The notes under the pieces were generated by a model. It did not search any database. It had not been told where the DNA came from and saw only the letters and a list, made by a program, of their open reading frames with translations. 5,007 nucleotides of DNA from DASSFZ01 sp035693785 (GTDB lineage: Bacteria > Chloroflexota > Anaerolineae > Fen-1058): assembly GCA_035693785.1 (NCBI GenBank), contig DASSFZ010000315.1:1-5007 (forward strand), written 5' to 3'. Both the position numbers and the translations under genes were made by a program. This document shows positions 4,548 through 5,007 of this stretch, one piece after another. Within the stretch, counting starts at the first letter, position 1; every line of letters starts with the position of its first letter.

Positions 4548-5007
4548 ACGAACCGCTCAGAGTCGGCATCAGCGGCTGCGGTAACATCGCCCTGAACGAC
4601 CACGCGCCTGCGCTGAAGTCGCTGGACGGCGCACGCGTCGTGGCGATCGCCGATCCCGTCGAGGCGCGGCGCAGCAAGGTTCAGGCGCTGCTGGGTTTGC
4701 CGGACTCGGCATGCTTCGCCGATCACCGCGCACTGCTCGACGCCGGCGTCGATTACGTGACGCTGACCGTGCCGCAGAAATTCCGCCGCCCGATCGTCGA
4801 AGACTGTGCGCGGGCGGGCGTCCACGTGCTGGCTGAGAAACCGATCGCCACCGTCCCGGCCGACGCGCGTGACATGATCCGGCTGATGCGCGACGCGAAC
4901 CTGCGCTACGGCATGGTGCACAACTATCTCTTCTATCCCGAGTACGCGCTGGCGAAAGACCTGATCGATTCGGGCGCGATCGGCACACTGCGCCACCTCA
5001 CGCTGAA
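4544..5007 (+). CDS. Gfo/Idh/MocA-family NAD(P)-dependent oxidoreductase, 3' partial
   Basis: The frame runs from TTG 4544 to the window end, 154 full codons of a family that is usually 330-390 residues, so about the N-terminal 45 percent is seen. The Rossmann dinucleotide site is LRVGISGCGNIA (5-16) with GxGxxA at 11-16. The acidic residue after the second strand is Asp37 in VVAIADP, which favours NAD over NADP. The conserved EKP (98-100) in VHVLAEKPIA contains the Lys typical of the family active site, and VHNYLFYPEY (125-134) matches the segment after the next strand. The start overlaps the iolC stop by 4 nt (TTGA), so translation is likely coupled. In iol operons such enzymes include IolG (myo-inositol 2-dehydrogenase), IolX/IolW-type scyllo-inositol dehydrogenases and others. 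The catalytic Asp-His region lies beyond the window, so I do not choose between them. Family certain, substrate inferred from context. Confidence 0.9.
   Translation, partial: MNEPLRVGISGCGNIALNDHAPALKSLDGARVVAIADPVEARRSKVQALLGLPDSACFADHRALLDAGVDYVTLTVPQKFRRPIVEDCARAGVHVLAEKPIATVPADARDMIRLMRDANLRYGMVHNYLFYPEYALAKDLIDSGAIGTLRHLTL

Noticed and set aside
4499..4996. 165-codon minus-strand ORF at the right end
   Set aside because: It is antisense to the Gfo/Idh/MocA oxidoreductase, whose Rossmann and EKP motifs prove the plus strand.

Overview
The window looks like a chromosomal segment from a member of the Chloroflexota, probably an Anaerolineae-like lineage. Two features point there. One is a lipoprotein-like protein whose Pro/Thr-rich linker (VVIVVTAIPRPTATP style) precedes a PsbP-like domain. 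The other is an exported-type domain with FERGLMIW, GLFxPxxGFGxxWR and LGWAxxPE motifs, a combination I associate with secreted Chloroflexota proteins. This assignment comes from recalled family patterns, not from a search. All genes I accept lie on the + strand; the long minus-strand frames are shadows of GC-rich coding sequence.

The left part (1-2143) holds surface and membrane genes of unknown role. They are the 3' part of the exported-domain protein (3-656), a 40-residue single-helix membrane ORF overlapping its end (623-745, TTG start), a three-helix membrane protein with a C-terminal soluble domain (762-1250), a 16-residue ORF behind a near-perfect Shine-Dalgarno (1280-1330), and the PsbP-like secreted protein (1403-2143). 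The segment from about 1250 to 2220 is visibly less GC-rich than its surroundings.

A non-coding stretch (2144-2392) carries a good sigma-70-type promoter (TTGACT, 17-nt spacer, TATAAC) and a leader with overlapping, mutually exclusive hairpins. Next comes a decayed LacI-family regulator (2393-2671). Its DNA-binding domain is readable in one frame and the start of its sensor domain in another, with the two joined at about 2560. The rest of the sensor domain is missing, and iolB starts 1 nt after the HTH-frame stop.

The right part (2673-5007) is an inositol catabolic operon: iolB (5-deoxy-glucuronate isomerase), iolC (5-dehydro-2-deoxygluconokinase, PfkB family), and the first 154 codons of a Gfo/Idh/MocA oxidoreductase. 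The last gene starts at a TTG that overlaps the iolC stop and sits behind a strong Shine-Dalgarno. IolB and IolC catalyse consecutive steps, and the oxidoreductase would fit inositol or inosose redox chemistry. I see no mobile element, CRISPR array, RNA gene or clearly new system. The most interesting points are the collapsed regulator fused to the head of the iol operon, the switch-like leader, the small ORFs, and a 16-bp perfect palindrome inside iolB.
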